A DNA stretch of 64,000 nt from Eretmocerus hayati. Lineage: Eukaryota; Arthropoda; Insecta; Hymenoptera; Aphelinidae. The position numbers and the translations under genes are program-made. The notes under the pieces were generated by a model. The model saw only the letters and a list, made by a program, of their open reading frames with translations, was not told where the DNA came from and did not search any database. This document shows positions 9,347-20,061 of the stretch, in pieces (within the stretch, counting starts at the first letter, position 1; the number at the start of each line of letters is the position of its first letter). The DNA is taken from contig CM056743.1 in NCBI GenBank assembly GCA_029851415.1, positions 71,383,186-71,447,185 on the forward strand, given 5' to 3'.

Positions 9347-12190
9347 TCAACTCTCATCACTTTCTTCTTCTGAAGTTTCTGGAACAAGGAGCACAAGCTT
9401 GACAATTGGTCGTCGGAATGTTGATGTAGCAGTGCGAACGTCTACGACTCGGATTCTGCCATCATGGCCAGGGAATACTGCGGTGACTACTGCTAAGGGC
9501 CAGACAGCCGGAGGTCTGCAATCGTCGCGAAGCAAGACCACATCACCCAATCGATAAGCTCTAGAAGGCCTTGACCACTTATGTCTCTCTTGCAGAGCTT
9601 GTAGATATTTACTGGACCATGATTTCCAAAATTCCTGGGCCATTTGAGTCATCCACCTCCATCTGTTATTGACTGTAATGGGCTTCGACGGAACGGTGGG
9701 TTCTGGAATTATAAATGATGGTCTCTGTATGAGAAAATGCGCAGGCTTCAGCGCAGACAATGCAGACGGATCATCTCTCAAAGGGGCAATAGGCCTTGAA
9801 TTCAGGCAGGCCTCAATTTGAGATAACAAAGTGGACATTTCTACAAAAGTAAGAACATGGTCACCAACTATCCTTTTCAAATGATGTTTGGCTGATTCGA
9901 CCGCAGCCTCCCAAATCCCTCCGAAGTGTGGTGCCGCAGGTGGGTTGAATCTGAACTCAGTCTTCATGTTGCACAGCTCTCCGGCTATGTCCTTGAATTC
10001 CATAGAAGCTCCATCAAAACGACGTTGTAGTTCAGCATCTGCACGAACGAAATTGAGTGCATTGTCGCACTCCAACTTCCTGCGATGGCCACGTCTTGCC
10101 TCGAACCGCTCGAATGCAGCCATGAACGCAGGACTAGAATAACCCTCTACGGCCTCCAAGTGTATAGCTCTTGTGCTAAGACAGATGAAAATGCAACCAT
10201 AAGCTTTCATCGTACCACGACCTCGACTTCTGGACAACCGAATTCCAAATGGACCTAAGAAGTCCACTCCGGAGTGCTCAAAGGGATAAGCAGGTGTGAC
10301 TCTAATCTTAGAAAGATCTCCCATCAATTGGGTTGACATTTTAGCTGAATATCGTAAACATACCGTGCACTTGTTGATCAGAACTTTTACCTTTTGTCGA
10401 CCTTTGAGAATCCAGTACTGATTCCTGAGACTGGCCAACGCGAGCTGCGTACCGCCGTGTAGAGAATCCAAATGAACTCTTCTCACAAGTAGGTCTGTTA
10501 ACGGGCTCCTGCAGGGTAGAATTAGAGGATATTTGGCAGGATAGTCGACAAAGGCATGACGGAGTCTACCGCCCACTCTGAGTAGTCTTTGATCCAGAAA
10601 AGGTCTCAATTCCAATAAATTGGTATCCTTGATTTCCTTACTCATCTCGAGGCACCTGGAACAGTCACCGAAGCTATGCCTCTGCTCAAGATAGACCCAT
10701 AATAATTCAGAGTTCTTCAGCTCTGCTGTGTTCAGCAAACCGCCTGAGAACGCGTCCAAGTCAATGAATTCCAGCTTCAGAAATTGGATTTTCCCCTTCT
10801 TTTTCTCATTCATACGAAGGCTCAGCTTCGTCAAAAAACGGAGACAGAGAGCCGTGATTCGCAACAGTTTGGAAACTGTGAAATATCTGTTCACGAGATC
10901 ATTTTGAGTCATGAAATCCGGACACTGACTCGTCGTGACGGCATGAGAAGGAGTTTTCTCTTCAAGAGGATTAACTGTCAGATTCTCAGCCTCAGTGGTC
11001 CACGTATCACATGACTCTGTGAGAAACGCGGGACCTTTCCACCAAAGTTCAAATGAAGATAAACTTTCAGGACTCAAACCTCGAGAAACCACATCCGCTG
11101 GGTTATCTTTTGATCGGACATGATGCCAATGTGCCTTAGGAAGCAATTCTTGAATTTGCGAACATCTATTTGCCACAAATGTATGCCACCGATTAGGCAA
11201 GGCTCTGATCCAAAACAAAACATCTTTCGAATCTGACCATAAATGAGTTGCTACTGGTTTAATAGGCATGATTTCCAAGAGGTGATCAGCAAGTTTTGTT
11301 AACAATAATGCCGCACAAAGCTCTAGTCGAGGAATGCTAACTGTCTTGATTGGCGCTACCTTTGATTTGGCACACTGCAATGAAACAACAACTTCACCGT
11401 TTCTGATCAATCTCAAATAAATTACAGCCCCGTACGCTTTAGAGGAAGCATCTCCAAGCCCATGCAGTTCTATGAACAACCCCTGGCTCGAATAACCTAT
11501 CCATCGAGGAATTTTGATTTCTTCCAAACTCATCAGCTTTTCATACCAATCAGACCACTTTTCTGAATATTCTTCGGAAAGCACATCTTCCCAACTGCAC
11601 TTCAACAGCCAAAGAGATTGCATGAATATTTTCGCCCAAATCACTACAGGAGCTAACCATCCTAGAGGGTCAAAGACTTTTGCCGTAAGTGACAAAACGG
11701 ATCTTTTAGTTAATTTTTGACTGTCGAACACTTGAGGCTTGATTTTAAAACGAAAATAATCTTCTCTCGGTGACCAAGAAAGTCCCAATATAGAAGTACA
11801 ATCATCCGAATCGGAAGTCGTTGAGCCGTGAATTCTATGATCAATAGAGATTTTCTCTATCAATCGCGCATCATTAGCTGCCCATTTTCTCAGCTCGAAA
11901 CCGCCCACCTTGAGAGTCCCGATCAGCTGATCTTGTTTCTCTAGAGCTTCACTCAATGTTTCTCCCCCCGACATAAAATCGTCCATGTATGATTCATCCT
12001 CGATGATTTTAATAGCCAGAATGAAGAGGTGGCTGTAATCCTCAGCTAATTGTCTTAGTACTCGAATAGCTAGGTATTGTAAACATTTTAAACCATAATT
12101 TATTGTTTTGAGAAAATAGAGTAGAACTTCTGAGTCTGAATTTTCTCTCCACAAAATCATTTGCAAATGGCGATCTCGAGGATCCACCAA
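9347..12190 (-). pseudogene. BEL-1 pol: RT core, RNase H, integrase, C-terminal domain
   Basis: This is a 947-codon open frame that copies RNA into DNA and inserts it in the genome. It contains the RT active site YMDD (68-71). The RNase H region has D247 (GLGDAS, where the sister copy has FADAS), E290, D320 (WSDSKD) and D366. The integrase HHCC finger is H573, H578, C608, C611, and the catalytic triad is D643 (GVDFLGP), D709 (ECDN) and E761 (GGIWEAA). The tail (RWRWMTQMAQEFWKSW ... YRLGDVVLLRDD) is DUF5641-like. A stop at 12191-12193 cuts it from the upstream RT. The frame itself is intact, but the protein would lack its N-terminal RT half. Confidence 0.9.
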
Positions 12191-12193
12191 TAC

Positions 12194-12597
12194 TTACCGG
12201 TACATTTTCTCAATGTCTGCTACAAACACGAATTCATAGCGACGCCATTTTGAAATCAGATCAATCAACTCCGGGAGCAAGTCCTCTCCAGTGTAGAGAA
12301 GATCATTCAAAGATATTCCGTGAATTTTATTTGAGCCATTGAAGACCGTTCGTAACTTTTTAGAGCCTTGGAGGATTCCATGATGAGGAAGAACGTACAC
12401 CCGATTTTCTTCCTCGACCGACAAGTTTGAAGCCTTTCCCATATGCGAAAGTTGTTCATACTCTAGCATGAATGTCTTGTATTTTGCCTCGAAATCCGAA
12501 TTTTTCAAAAATTTCCGTTCTATTGCATACAGAGTTTGGAGAGCGGATCCGTATGATTCACCGAGATTGAAATTCAAACTTCAGATCAAATCTTGCT
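12194..12597 (-). pseudogene. BEL-1 RT N-terminal segment between two breaks
   Basis: This segment joins gag-pro to the pol core in typical BEL/Pao order (LGESYGSALQTLYAIERKF, LPHHGILQGSKKLRTVFNGS, FVFVADIEKMYR). It is separated upstream by a frameshift near 12640 and a TGA near 12580, and downstream by a TAA at 12191-12193 right after EKMYR. That TAA sits in CGGTAAGTA, which also matches a splice-donor consensus. A simple nonsense change is the likelier reading, because the BEL family usually has Gln at this position. Confidence 0.85.
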
Positions 12598-14694
12598 TTA
12601 CTGGCAACCGAACCACATATCTACCGCTCGGGTCTTGATAATGGGTTTCCTGAAAATGTTCTTCACATTTGAGATCGTCCTCAGAGGGCTTTTTCTGACT
12701 GTTACTACTTCCTCTTGCTTCCAGAACTTCTCGAGAATAGCCTCCAGCGCAGTATCATCGACTGTATGTAAGAAAGATGAAGAAGATTCCGAATTTTGAC
12801 CGACGCTAGAAGAAACTATCCAACCAAACTCAGTATTTGTAGCGATAGGTTGATTAGAATGATCAAAGTTTGCCTTTTCCACGCCATCAAGTACAATCTG
12901 AGCGTGGACTTTGGCACCGAGCAACATATCCATTGACCTTGTTTTTAGAAAATTAGGATCGGCTAAAACTAGCTCTTCTAGATGATCCCATTTATCCACA
13001 CCCGCCGAAAGTGAAGCTTTATAGCCAGAAACCTTGGGAATTATGAAAGCCTGCACCTCGAAACTGAAATCAGATGAAAATCGGGGAAACACTGTATAAT
13101 TGGCTAAACCCCTCGAAGCACGAGTGGTGAGATCGCCAACTCCTTTGATTTGAACCTTAGATCTCACCCTGTCGATCTCTAGTTTTTGGCAAGCATTCTC
13201 CGTAATGAAGAAGGATTGCGAGCAGTGATCGACTAAAGCTGTGAAATAATATCCAAATCCGCCAGCTGATATTAGCTTTACTACTGCTGTAGGCAAAAGC
13301 ACAAAACCCGAATTGTCTACCGAATTTAGACATGTTGTAACCGTCAAATGTGTGGTCGAGGAAGATTTTTGATTCGCCCCTGGACCTTTATCTTCACTCT
13401 GAGAACCCGAACCCGTTTTATCATCAGTTAGAGCGCCACTTGTAGGGTTAGCAGAACCCGGATGTATGAAACTATGATGTCTACCACTACACTTGCGACA
13501 AAATTTCGTTGACTTACAAGATTTTGCGCCGTGATTACCGAAGCAGATGAAACATAACCTCTTCTCAGTAACAAAAGCCCTACGATCAGCCACACTTTTA
13601 GCCTTAAAGGAATCGCACTGTGAGAGGTGATGAGATTCCGAGCATGAAGGACAAACCTTTTTGGCAGTGTTTGCATCCGTATCTGTAGCCATTGAGTGAG
13701 TCTTTCCAGATCCAGATGGCTTAGCTGGTTGACTATTATGGGGTTTTTGAATACTTTCAATGGATTCCAAAGTAGCAAGCTGATCTTTGATAAAATTCTC
13801 TAACTGACCTACAGAAGGAGGGACATTTGTTTTGCCCAAATGCTTCTCCCACTCTTTTCTAGTAGAAGGATCAAATTTGGAAACTGTGAAGAATACGAAT
13901 AAGTCCTCACCCGTTGTTTCGACAGAACGATCTAAGCCTTTCAAAAAATTCAAAGTGTCAATCGAGCCAGCATACAATTTTTTCATCTCAGCATGAGACT
14001 CATTTTTCATGGTTTTCAATGAAAAGTAAGAACCTAGAGATAAATTCACTAGCCTCCTTTTATTTTCATAGTATTCGCATGGATCAGACCAGGCCTTTGG
14101 ATGATTTTCAGCATTTAACTCGATGGTCTTTATTTGATCTAGTGCTTCACCCGACAACTTCGTCCTTAAATGATAAAATTTGACAGCTAGAGCAATTTTA
14201 TCCCGACGATGTACTAAAGTCTTGAATGGGTCCCGAAAATTTGACCATTCACTGAACTTTCCCGAAAAAACAGGAATATCCATTTTTGCCAACGAGTAAG
14301 AGTCTTCAGAGTTAACCTCCCTAAATTCTACCGGAGCGACAGTCGCGTCGGCTTCCCTTTCCACCCTCTCTAAATCAGCAAAAGAATACAAAATCTCTTG
14401 GAACTTCGATTCGTTTGCGAGGTACGATTCTTCTACTAAATCTAGGAGATTATTCTTGAAGTAATCGTGACCAGCTTCCTTTGGCTTCATCGCAACAATT
14501 TTGTCATGATTATGACGAAAAGCTTGGAAATTAGTCTCTAGATTATTCAATCTAGTCGTAGCCGCTGCTTTTGTCATTTTTTCTTGGCCCAATTTCTCAA
14601 AGTTAGTGTACGAGTTAGCAGTTTTTGGTTGCAAGTCCAACTGGAGTTGATGAAGAGCGTCCATTTTTGCTAAAAATCCGAACCCAACGTACAA
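12598..14694 (-). CDS. BEL-1 gag and retropepsin-like domain
   Basis: This is a 698-codon open frame. Residues ~138-300 fit the DUF1759 gag domain of BEL/Pao elements (IPVFSGKFSEWSNFRDPF). Cys/His knuckles follow at 348-360 (CPSCSESHHLSQC) and 381-393 (CFICFGNHGAKSC), with a partial third at 399. A DUF1758-type aspartic protease starts near 489, but its active-site motif reads DHCSQ rather than DSGS/DTGS, so activity is doubtful. The real start is probably residue 11 (MDALHQLQ); the upstream ten codons are out of character. The C-terminus runs out of frame at the 12640 frameshift. Confidence 0.88.
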   Translation of the reverse strand: MYVGFGFLAKMDALHQLQLDLQPKTANSYTNFEKLGQEKMTKAAATTRLNNLETNFQAFRHNHDKIVAMKPKEAGHDYFKNNLLDLVEESYLANESKFQEILYSFADLERVEREADATVAPVEFREVNSEDSYSLAKMDIPVFSGKFSEWSNFRDPFKTLVHRRDKIALAVKFYHLRTKLSGEALDQIKTIELNAENHPKAWSDPCEYYENKRRLVNLSLGSYFSLKTMKNESHAEMKKLYAGSIDTLNFLKGLDRSVETTGEDLFVFFTVSKFDPSTRKEWEKHLGKTNVPPSVGQLENFIKDQLATLESIESIQKPHNSQPAKPSGSGKTHSMATDTDANTAKKVCPSCSESHHLSQCDSFKAKSVADRRAFVTEKRLCFICFGNHGAKSCKSTKFCRKCSGRHHSFIHPGSANPTSGALTDDKTGSGSQSEDKGPGANQKSSSTTHLTVTTCLNSVDNSGFVLLPTAVVKLISAGGFGYYFTALVDHCSQSFFITENACQKLEIDRVRSKVQIKGVGDLTTRASRGLANYTVFPRFSSDFSFEVQAFIIPKVSGYKASLSAGVDKWDHLEELVLADPNFLKTRSMDMLLGAKVHAQIVLDGVEKANFDHSNQPIATNTEFGWIVSSSVGQNSESSSSFLHTVDDTALEAILEKFWKQEEVVTVRKSPLRTISNVKNIFRKPIIKTRAVDMWFGCQ

Positions 14695-16002
14695 AAATCT
14701 GAAGACCGCCGACCGGAAACCGAACCGAAAACAATTGAATTCAAAATCCTGTGCGAATATCTAGCCCGAAATGCTAGACAATTTGACCAGAAACTTTGAA
14801 AAGATGCCAAAATTCAACCCAGAATAAAGGCAATACCGAATCCAAAAAACTGAAAAATTCTTCAAATCTGTGTCAAAGATTTGATGGAAGCACTTATCCA
14901 CAAATTCCTCCCTACTATTTACATATATACATCTAACCTAATACGCGATAGCATGGAAACGATATTTTTTGAGGTTAGAAAAATCAAAACCTTAATCAGG
15001 GTAACCTTGAACCCAAAACATAACCTCAATCGTACTCGATCAGAAGAATTCATGTATCCATAAATTATTCAAAGGAAAATCTCACTCAAACTGCGAGTTC
15101 AAACCTCGAAGATCAACGTCGTGACCGAACGGATGATGATCGCGTGGTGTGCTGGAACGCTGCGCTGGGATGCGACGATCTAGCTATAGACGGAGTCACG
15201 ATGCAGTCGAGTTGACGAGAACGAAGTATCCCCGCTCAGCTGACTGGCGTTGCTCCACTGCGCAAAGCTGATGAACAGCTGCGGTGACTCTGGCCAGCTG
15301 TGTTGCTAGATGTCTAGCACGAACGCCGAGCAGCACGCACACCAACGTGGGTCACACATACGGACGACTTCCTATAAAAGACCAATAATTTCAGTGTATG
15401 CCCATATGACATCATCGAATTCTCACTGAAATTCAGAATTGTTTGTTATACGTACTAAATATTGTACGAATGGTACAAAATAGATCTCAATTGCACTAGA
15501 ATGTGCGAAATAAGCTCAAATCAATGCCCAGAAATCTCTGAACTCGCATCGAAAATCACGAAATTTGTCAAAAACCAAAAACAGCTGAATGAATGAAAAA
15601 TAATCAAAACACAGCTTAGCCCAATAATACTACGATGATTCCCTCGTTGCCCAAGAGCCCTCCTGAGCTCCCAGGTCGTTCTCGTCGTCTCCGACGGGGT
15701 GCGACGACTCAACCTCGTGGTCGATTTTGAGGTTAGCCTGCGCTCCGGACTTGGTGTTAGGCTGCCCTGTTTTGCGCCCCGCTGCCAGCAGACCAATGCT
15801 CTCGATCGAGCAATCGAGGAGTCATCCCCGTCCCCTGGCAGAATTACAGCTTAGCACCTGCTGCTCCTGACCTCGCAGAAGCTGCCGCTGGAACCCCTTG
15901 GAGACTCTCGTCCTAACACGATCACCTCGTGGTCATGCGAATCCGCTCGCATCCACTTTAACTCCACTCACTGATCCCGATCCGGCACACGAAGGACCAA
16001 AA
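14695..16002 (-). other. BEL-1 5' leader
   Basis: 1.3 kb lie between the PBS and the gag start. It has only short frames without recognisable domains. It would hold packaging signals, which cannot be located by eye. Confidence 0.7.
15980..15999 (-). promoter_or_regulatory. BEL-1 primer binding site, probably tRNA-Tyr
   Basis: Three bases inside the 5' LTR the minus strand reads TGGTCCTTCG, complementary to a tRNA 3' end of CGAAGGACCA. Eukaryotic tRNA-Tyr ends in CGAAGGA plus CCA, preceded by TCCGGCT. Here TCCGGC is also present but offset by a few bases. The tRNA-Tyr call comes from general knowledge of tRNA ends, not a search. Confidence 0.6.
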
Positions 16003-16255
16003 TGTTCATCGCGGATAGTGGTGGTTTAAATAATTTTCACTCAAACACATTTTGAAGTGAAGAAATACAACAAACTAATTTATTGCCTATAGCTACATGC
16101 TAAATGGCGAGGTGGTGCGGACGAGCGATGGACGAGAACTGGCGAGAGCCGCGGAAGGCGACGAACGCGACGGCGCGGGACTCGACGTGAGCACAAGATG
16201 GCGGATGCGCGCGAGAATTCAATTCGTATACAATAGATCGTAATGAAACTAAACA
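16003..16255 (-). repeat. BEL-1 5' LTR (253 bp)
   Basis: It has TG...CA termini and contains an AATAAA poly(A) signal in element orientation (plus strand TTTATT near 16079). Compared with the left LTR it shows about 14 substitutions and a 1-bp indel. Confidence 0.95.
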
Positions 16256-16260
16256 GCTGG
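16256..16260. repeat. Target-site duplication GCTGG, right copy (BEL-1)
   Basis: This matches 8267-8271 exactly and is followed directly by the rest of the R1-like ORF2. Confidence 0.95.
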
Positions 16261-16325
16261 TGATGACCCGTAGGGAGGAGAAAGAGAGGAAAGTGAGGCG
16301 CCTCGAAGCAGGCGAATTACAATGA
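16256..16325 (+). pseudogene. R1-like ORF2 C-terminal tail beyond BEL-1
   Basis: Joining 8271 to 16261 keeps the frame: NGYIELV is followed by MTRREEKERKVRRLEAGELQ and a TGA at 16323-16325. The basic tail ends the R1-like ORF2. Frame continuity across the insertion supports a single insertion event. Confidence 0.85.
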
Positions 16326-16454
16326 GTCTGCCGATTCAAACAGGAGAGATCCAAATAGTTCCAGGAGGAATATGATGGACTGAAGAGGGAAGGAAGGGAA
16401 AAGAAGGGAGATAGAAGAAGGAAGAGGGGGGAAAAGGATTATTGGCTTTTGTAT

Positions 16455-16486
16455 ACCGGGTCCCTGCCTTTCGGCTGAACCCCGGT
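16455..16486 (+). ncRNA. Hairpin module in R1-like 3' UTR
   Basis: The stem ACCGGG/CCCGGT encloses a 20-nt loop (TCCCTGCCTTTCGGCTGAAC) with an inner GCC-TTTC-GGC stem. The matching region at 20026-20061 keeps the loop but has a different stem (AGTGGAGG/CCTCCACT). A second hairpin follows (GCAGGG ATACG CCCTGC). This is an RNA structure element of the UTR, not an independent gene. Confidence 0.55.
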
Positions 16487-16820
16487 TGCCCCCATGGGCG
16501 CGGGGCAGGGATACGCCCTGCTTGCGCGTCGGGTTGCAGAATGACCAACACCGAGCCAGGCTCGCTGATGGCTCAGTCCTCCGCCCCGACTACCGACTTT
16601 CGGGCAAGGCCCCCAGCACAAGGCCGATGCCCACCCCTCAGTGGGGGGTTTTGGGACTCTTTTAGGCTTCCTGAGAGCCCAAAGAGTCCCTCGGAATGAT
16701 GGATGAGTCTTACGGGCTCGCATTGTTATCGCCCGAGGGCTATCCCAATTTGAGTCCCTAGACTCACCCACTCCCGTGGTGCCGGATGGAGATGTGCGGT
16801 CTCCTCGCTCCAGCGGGCGC

Positions 16821-17035
16821 TAACTGAGGCCGGAGGGTCATCACACCCCAGGGATGAGGCGCCATGCCCCAACCCCCCTTGCGGTTTCCGGGGAAGTCAA
16901 CGCGCCGAGCACCAGTCTCGGAGCCAGTCTTCTCCCTACCGGCTTCGGGCCTAAGCCCGGGTACGGTGTCCCAGTAACTGGGGCCGGAGGGTCGTCACAC
17001 CCCAGGACATGGTGTCCCCCTTGCGGTAGAAGAGA
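16821..17035 (+). repeat. Direct repeat in R1-like 3' UTR, period ~154 bp
   Basis: CGGAGGGTCRTCACACCCCA occurs at 16831 and 16985. Both are followed within ~40 bp by CCCCCTTGCGG. Two diverged copies are visible. Confidence 0.7.
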
Positions 17036-17410
17036 GGGGAAAAGGAAGAATGGAGAAAGAAGATGCCGACAAGTGACCGAAGAGAGGACATATAGAAGAG
17101 GAACGCTCGCAATCGAGTGCGAGACATGCCGCTCATCCTGAAGTGATGCTTACGCGGTTCCGGGCCGAGATGGTCGATGCAGGTGGATCTCTTTCTTCAT
17201 TGCCCGATATCCTAGGTATCAGAAACCAAGGAGAGAGAGATTTTACACGGCCGGGTCCACCTCTTGGTAGGCCTCACCCAAACCTGTGTCCCGTCCGGTA
17301 TCGCCCACGTGGACTATGCGTAGTCCGCGTAAGCTGAAGCAGTCCGGTGTCTGACGGATCCGAGGGATCTTGAGGCAGATCTTGCCCTCTAACGATCTTC
17401 AAAAAAAAAA

Positions 17411-17440
17411 GAGAGAGAGATTGATTGATTGACGGTTCAT
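17411..17440 (-). repeat. LINE B 3' tail repeats
   Basis: The plus strand reads a GAGAGA run then ATTGATTGATTGA. The minus-strand 3' end is therefore (AATC)n(TC)n. LINE C ends the same way. Microsatellite tails are typical of CR1-type LINEs. Confidence 0.75.
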
Positions 17441-17699
17441 CATGCCGTGGTCACAGCGGACCGTAGGGCAAAGGTACATATTTTGACAATACTATGAACT
17501 GATTTCTAATTCTTAGAAGGGCGATTTCAAGTGAATTAAACTAGATATTCTAATACATTCGCATTCTCACACATAAAACTTCAGGCTACAATCTAAACAA
17601 GTAAAAAACAAGAAAGAAACACGTGAGAGAGAACTGATTTCACTACGAAAATTTCATATGAGGCATTTTTGGTGACACAGTATACGATGACTCAGACTT

Positions 17700-19869
17700 C
17701 TTTCTCGTGCATATACATAGACACAGCTTCCTTGAATTCCTCAAGAGGAGCCTCAAGGCAGATGCTCACAGGAATAGTTTCCAACAATTTGGTTCCTACG
17801 TGCGAAAACGCGTTCTCATATGCGGTCGTTCGAATCAGGGGGACCAATATGCGAGTAGACTGATTTCTTTGGGATCGGTGAACTTGCTAACCAAGAGGTT
17901 CGAATAGATTAACTAAGTAAGGTGGTGTCGCAGTGGAGAAGACTCCAAAGGTCTGAATGCTCAAAAAGTACTCACGCCGACGTTGTGAGGGTAACCATTG
18001 TGGACGATCGTAATATGGCTGCAAAGCTGCATCGCGACGACAACGGAAGATAAACCGGACACAAGTATTGAGAGGGCGTTGCAACTTTGTAATCAAAAAA
18101 GCGGATAAGTCATAGTACACTAGGCAAGCGTCATCGATGTGAGGCATGATCAAGGCACTCACAAGCAACTTTTTCACTTTTGTTGTCAAGAAATTTACAC
18201 GACGACGCAATCTATGTAATACTTCATGCACTTCGGAGCAAATACTTGACACGTGAGCATTCCATGAAAGATCTTTGAAGAGGATAACTCCTAGGTTCTT
18301 TACCGATTCCAGTTATGGTATTGTATGGCCATCAACACTGATAGGCGGCAAGCTATTTATATCAACCTCCATGTGATACTAAACTGAGGAAGTCAAGATT
18401 CCTTCCGTCTTTGGAATATTCAAAGTAAGTTTAAAGTCTTGGGCCCATTCAACTATACGAGAAGGATTATCATTAAGCTTCACAATCATCTCAGGTGATT
18501 CGGAAGGTCTCCTTCGAATATATATTTGATGATCATCAGCAAATAGCATACCTTTGCAATGACGCAAAATTCGGATGATCGGATCAATGAATATGAGAAA
18601 AATAATCGGACGTGAGTGAGAGCCTTACGGAAAGCCCGAAGAACTAGGTTCGAACTCTGAAGTCTTACCATTTTCGTCAATAACCAATTGAAATCTGCTA
18701 CTCAAATGAGGATGGAACCACGTGATTGTTTCGATGAAAAAATTCAACTTTTTCATCCTGCGCAAAAATAGTCCATGATCGACATTATTAAAAGCGGTTT
18801 TGAAGTGAAACAGAATCTGGAGTGTAACTAGGCCATTCTCAATTCCTAGACGGATGTCTTCTGGAATTTCCAGTAGAGCAGTTTTCTTGCTGAAGTTAGC
18901 ACGAAATCCCGATTGAGAATCGGACAGGATTCGATGTTGTTCGAGATGCTTGACTAGCTGCCCAGTTACCAAAGTATCGAAGACTTTGGCAAAATGAGGT
19001 AAGTTTGAAACGGGACTCGTATCAGATGGTGACTTGGGGCGAGGGATTTTACTCAAAGAAATAATCAGTGACTTCTTCCAAGTTTCAGGGTCCTGACCGG
19101 TTTCTATTGATGAATTGAACAAATTGACAAAATGAGGAACAAATGCCGATAGTACAGACTTTGAATTCCGGAGGGACAACCCATGACAACTCTGCCCTCT
19201 AGATTTCGGTAGACAGCTCAACATCGCCTCATATACTTGTAGACCATCAACCTGCTTCAAAGAGAATATGGGGAACTCGCACTCGTTACTACTTTCGATA
19301 ATTGACAGCAAGGACTCAAGGGGGCGAATTGGGTGCCGGCTGGATATTTCAGAGGATATTTGATTCAATTCTTGCGCAGAGAAATACTCAAGGGGAGACT
19401 TGTTTGTGTCTCAAGATAAGCCAAGTTTTCGTAAAACATTCCAGTAGCCCGATTTTCCAGTGATTTCTGATGTGATCTTAAGGCAGTAATCATTTCTAGC
19501 TCTTCTCATATCATACTTGCGCTGTTTTTGGAGAAGCTTATACTGAATCCATATCCTAGGTTCATCTGATCTTTTTGCTTGTAAGTGAATTTCGTCACGC
19601 CCCTGACCTTCCCGTCGAAGTTCGGGTGTCATCCACGGATTCGAATGCTCGCGAATAGACCGCGTTGTAACAGGGTCCATTTGATCAAGTAGATCTATCG
19701 CAATATTTCTGAATTCTTCTAGTGACATATTCACATCCCCACAATCACAGACCGACTCCTCACACATGGCTAACTCAAACTGCGCACTGAACAACGCAGT
19801 CAAATTTCCTATAATCACGTGAAGTGATAGTTCTAAATTTCCTGGCAATCGAGAGAAATTTATATTCAA
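17700..19869 (-). pseudogene. LINE B ORF2: linker and reverse transcriptase
   Basis: Segments 19869-19411, 19368-18625, 18567-18379 and 18252-17887 lie in one frame, interrupted by stops at ~19411, 18625 (PQGS motif, Gln to stop), 18379 and ~18310. Below 17887 the similarity to LINE C continues with a frameshift. Visible motifs are QSGFRANF, motif A as FHFKTAFNNVDH (catalytic Asp replaced by His) and motif C FADD. The missing Asp alone would abolish RT activity. LINE C gives the reference for each break. Confidence 0.88.
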
Positions 19870-20004
19870 CTACGACAGAATCGTGACCATTGATGAATGG
19901 GGCATCTGTTTGAAGTAATTCACAACTTCCTCAGCACAGTCAGTTAATATGACGTCAATCCATGTGTCACTGTGCTCAAGATGGTGTGTTGGGTCAAAAG
20001 GGAT
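19870..20004 (-). pseudogene. LINE B endonuclease, C-terminal part
   Basis: The minus strand gives PFDPTHHLEHSDTWIDVIL and, in a shifted frame, INGHDSVVVEYKF, the terminal His-Asp motif of APE endonucleases. A frameshift therefore lies near 19885. It continues the endonuclease from 21289 once the insertion is removed. Confidence 0.75.
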
Positions 20005-20025
20005 TCGTATTGTCTTCTCATTCTA

Positions 20026-20061
20026 AGTGGAGGTCCCTGCCTCTCGGCTCAACCCTCCACT
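20026..20061 (+). ncRNA. Hairpin homologous to the R1 3' UTR module
   Basis: The stem AGTGGAGG/CCTCCACT encloses a 20-nt loop nearly identical to that at 16461-16480, with an inner GCC-TCTC-GGC. The stem bases differ from the R1 copy yet still pair. A second hairpin follows (GACAG...CTGTC), matching GGCAG...CTGCT in R1 with one G-C to A-T exchange. Confidence 0.55.

Larger units (their letters stand above)
8272..16255 (-). mobile_element. BEL-1: complete BEL/Pao LTR retrotransposon
   Basis: The element is 7,984 bp and runs on the minus strand: 5' LTR at 16003-16255, PBS, leader, gag-protease, RT, RNase H, integrase, DUF5641-like tail, polypurine tract and 3' LTR at 8272-8525. TG...CA termini and a 5-bp GCTGG duplication define it exactly. 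No envelope-like ORF is present. I count about 14 differences between the two LTRs (near 5%), so the insertion is not recent. It carries a frameshift and two stops in the pol N-terminal region and is presumably inactive. Confidence 0.95.
3239..17410 (+). mobile_element. R1-clade non-LTR retrotransposon, interrupted by BEL-1
   Basis: Plus-strand order is gag with CCHC knuckles, APE endonuclease, RT with R1-type NGKAPGLDGIPN motif, a C-terminal His/Cys region, a ~1.1-kb 3' UTR and a short A-run at 17401-17410. The 7,984-bp BEL/Pao element sits inside ORF2. Removing it with one copy of its 5-bp duplication rejoins the frame. There are at least five stops, one gag frameshift and an endonuclease deletion, so the copy is dead. 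The 5' limit is approximate. Assignment to the R1 clade is by motif and layout. Confidence 0.85.
16326..17410 (+). other. R1-like 3' UTR with A-run
   Basis: GC-rich, non-coding and rich in inverted and direct repeats. It begins with a purine-rich stretch (16330-16440), then a folded module at 16440-16560 that resembles the start of the insertion at 20005. It ends in ten A at 17401-17410. R1-clade 3' UTRs are recognised by their own RT, so the structure is plausibly functional. Confidence 0.65.

Noticed and set aside
9270..10142. Plus-strand frames of 80-95 codons in BEL-1 (also 44680-45552 in BEL-2)
   Set aside because: They are antisense shadows of pol and recur in both copies for that reason.
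8272..16255. Envelope gene that would suggest an infectious form
   Set aside because: After pol there are only ~800 bp of non-coding sequence, shared with BEL-2, and no signal peptide or membrane-protein frame.
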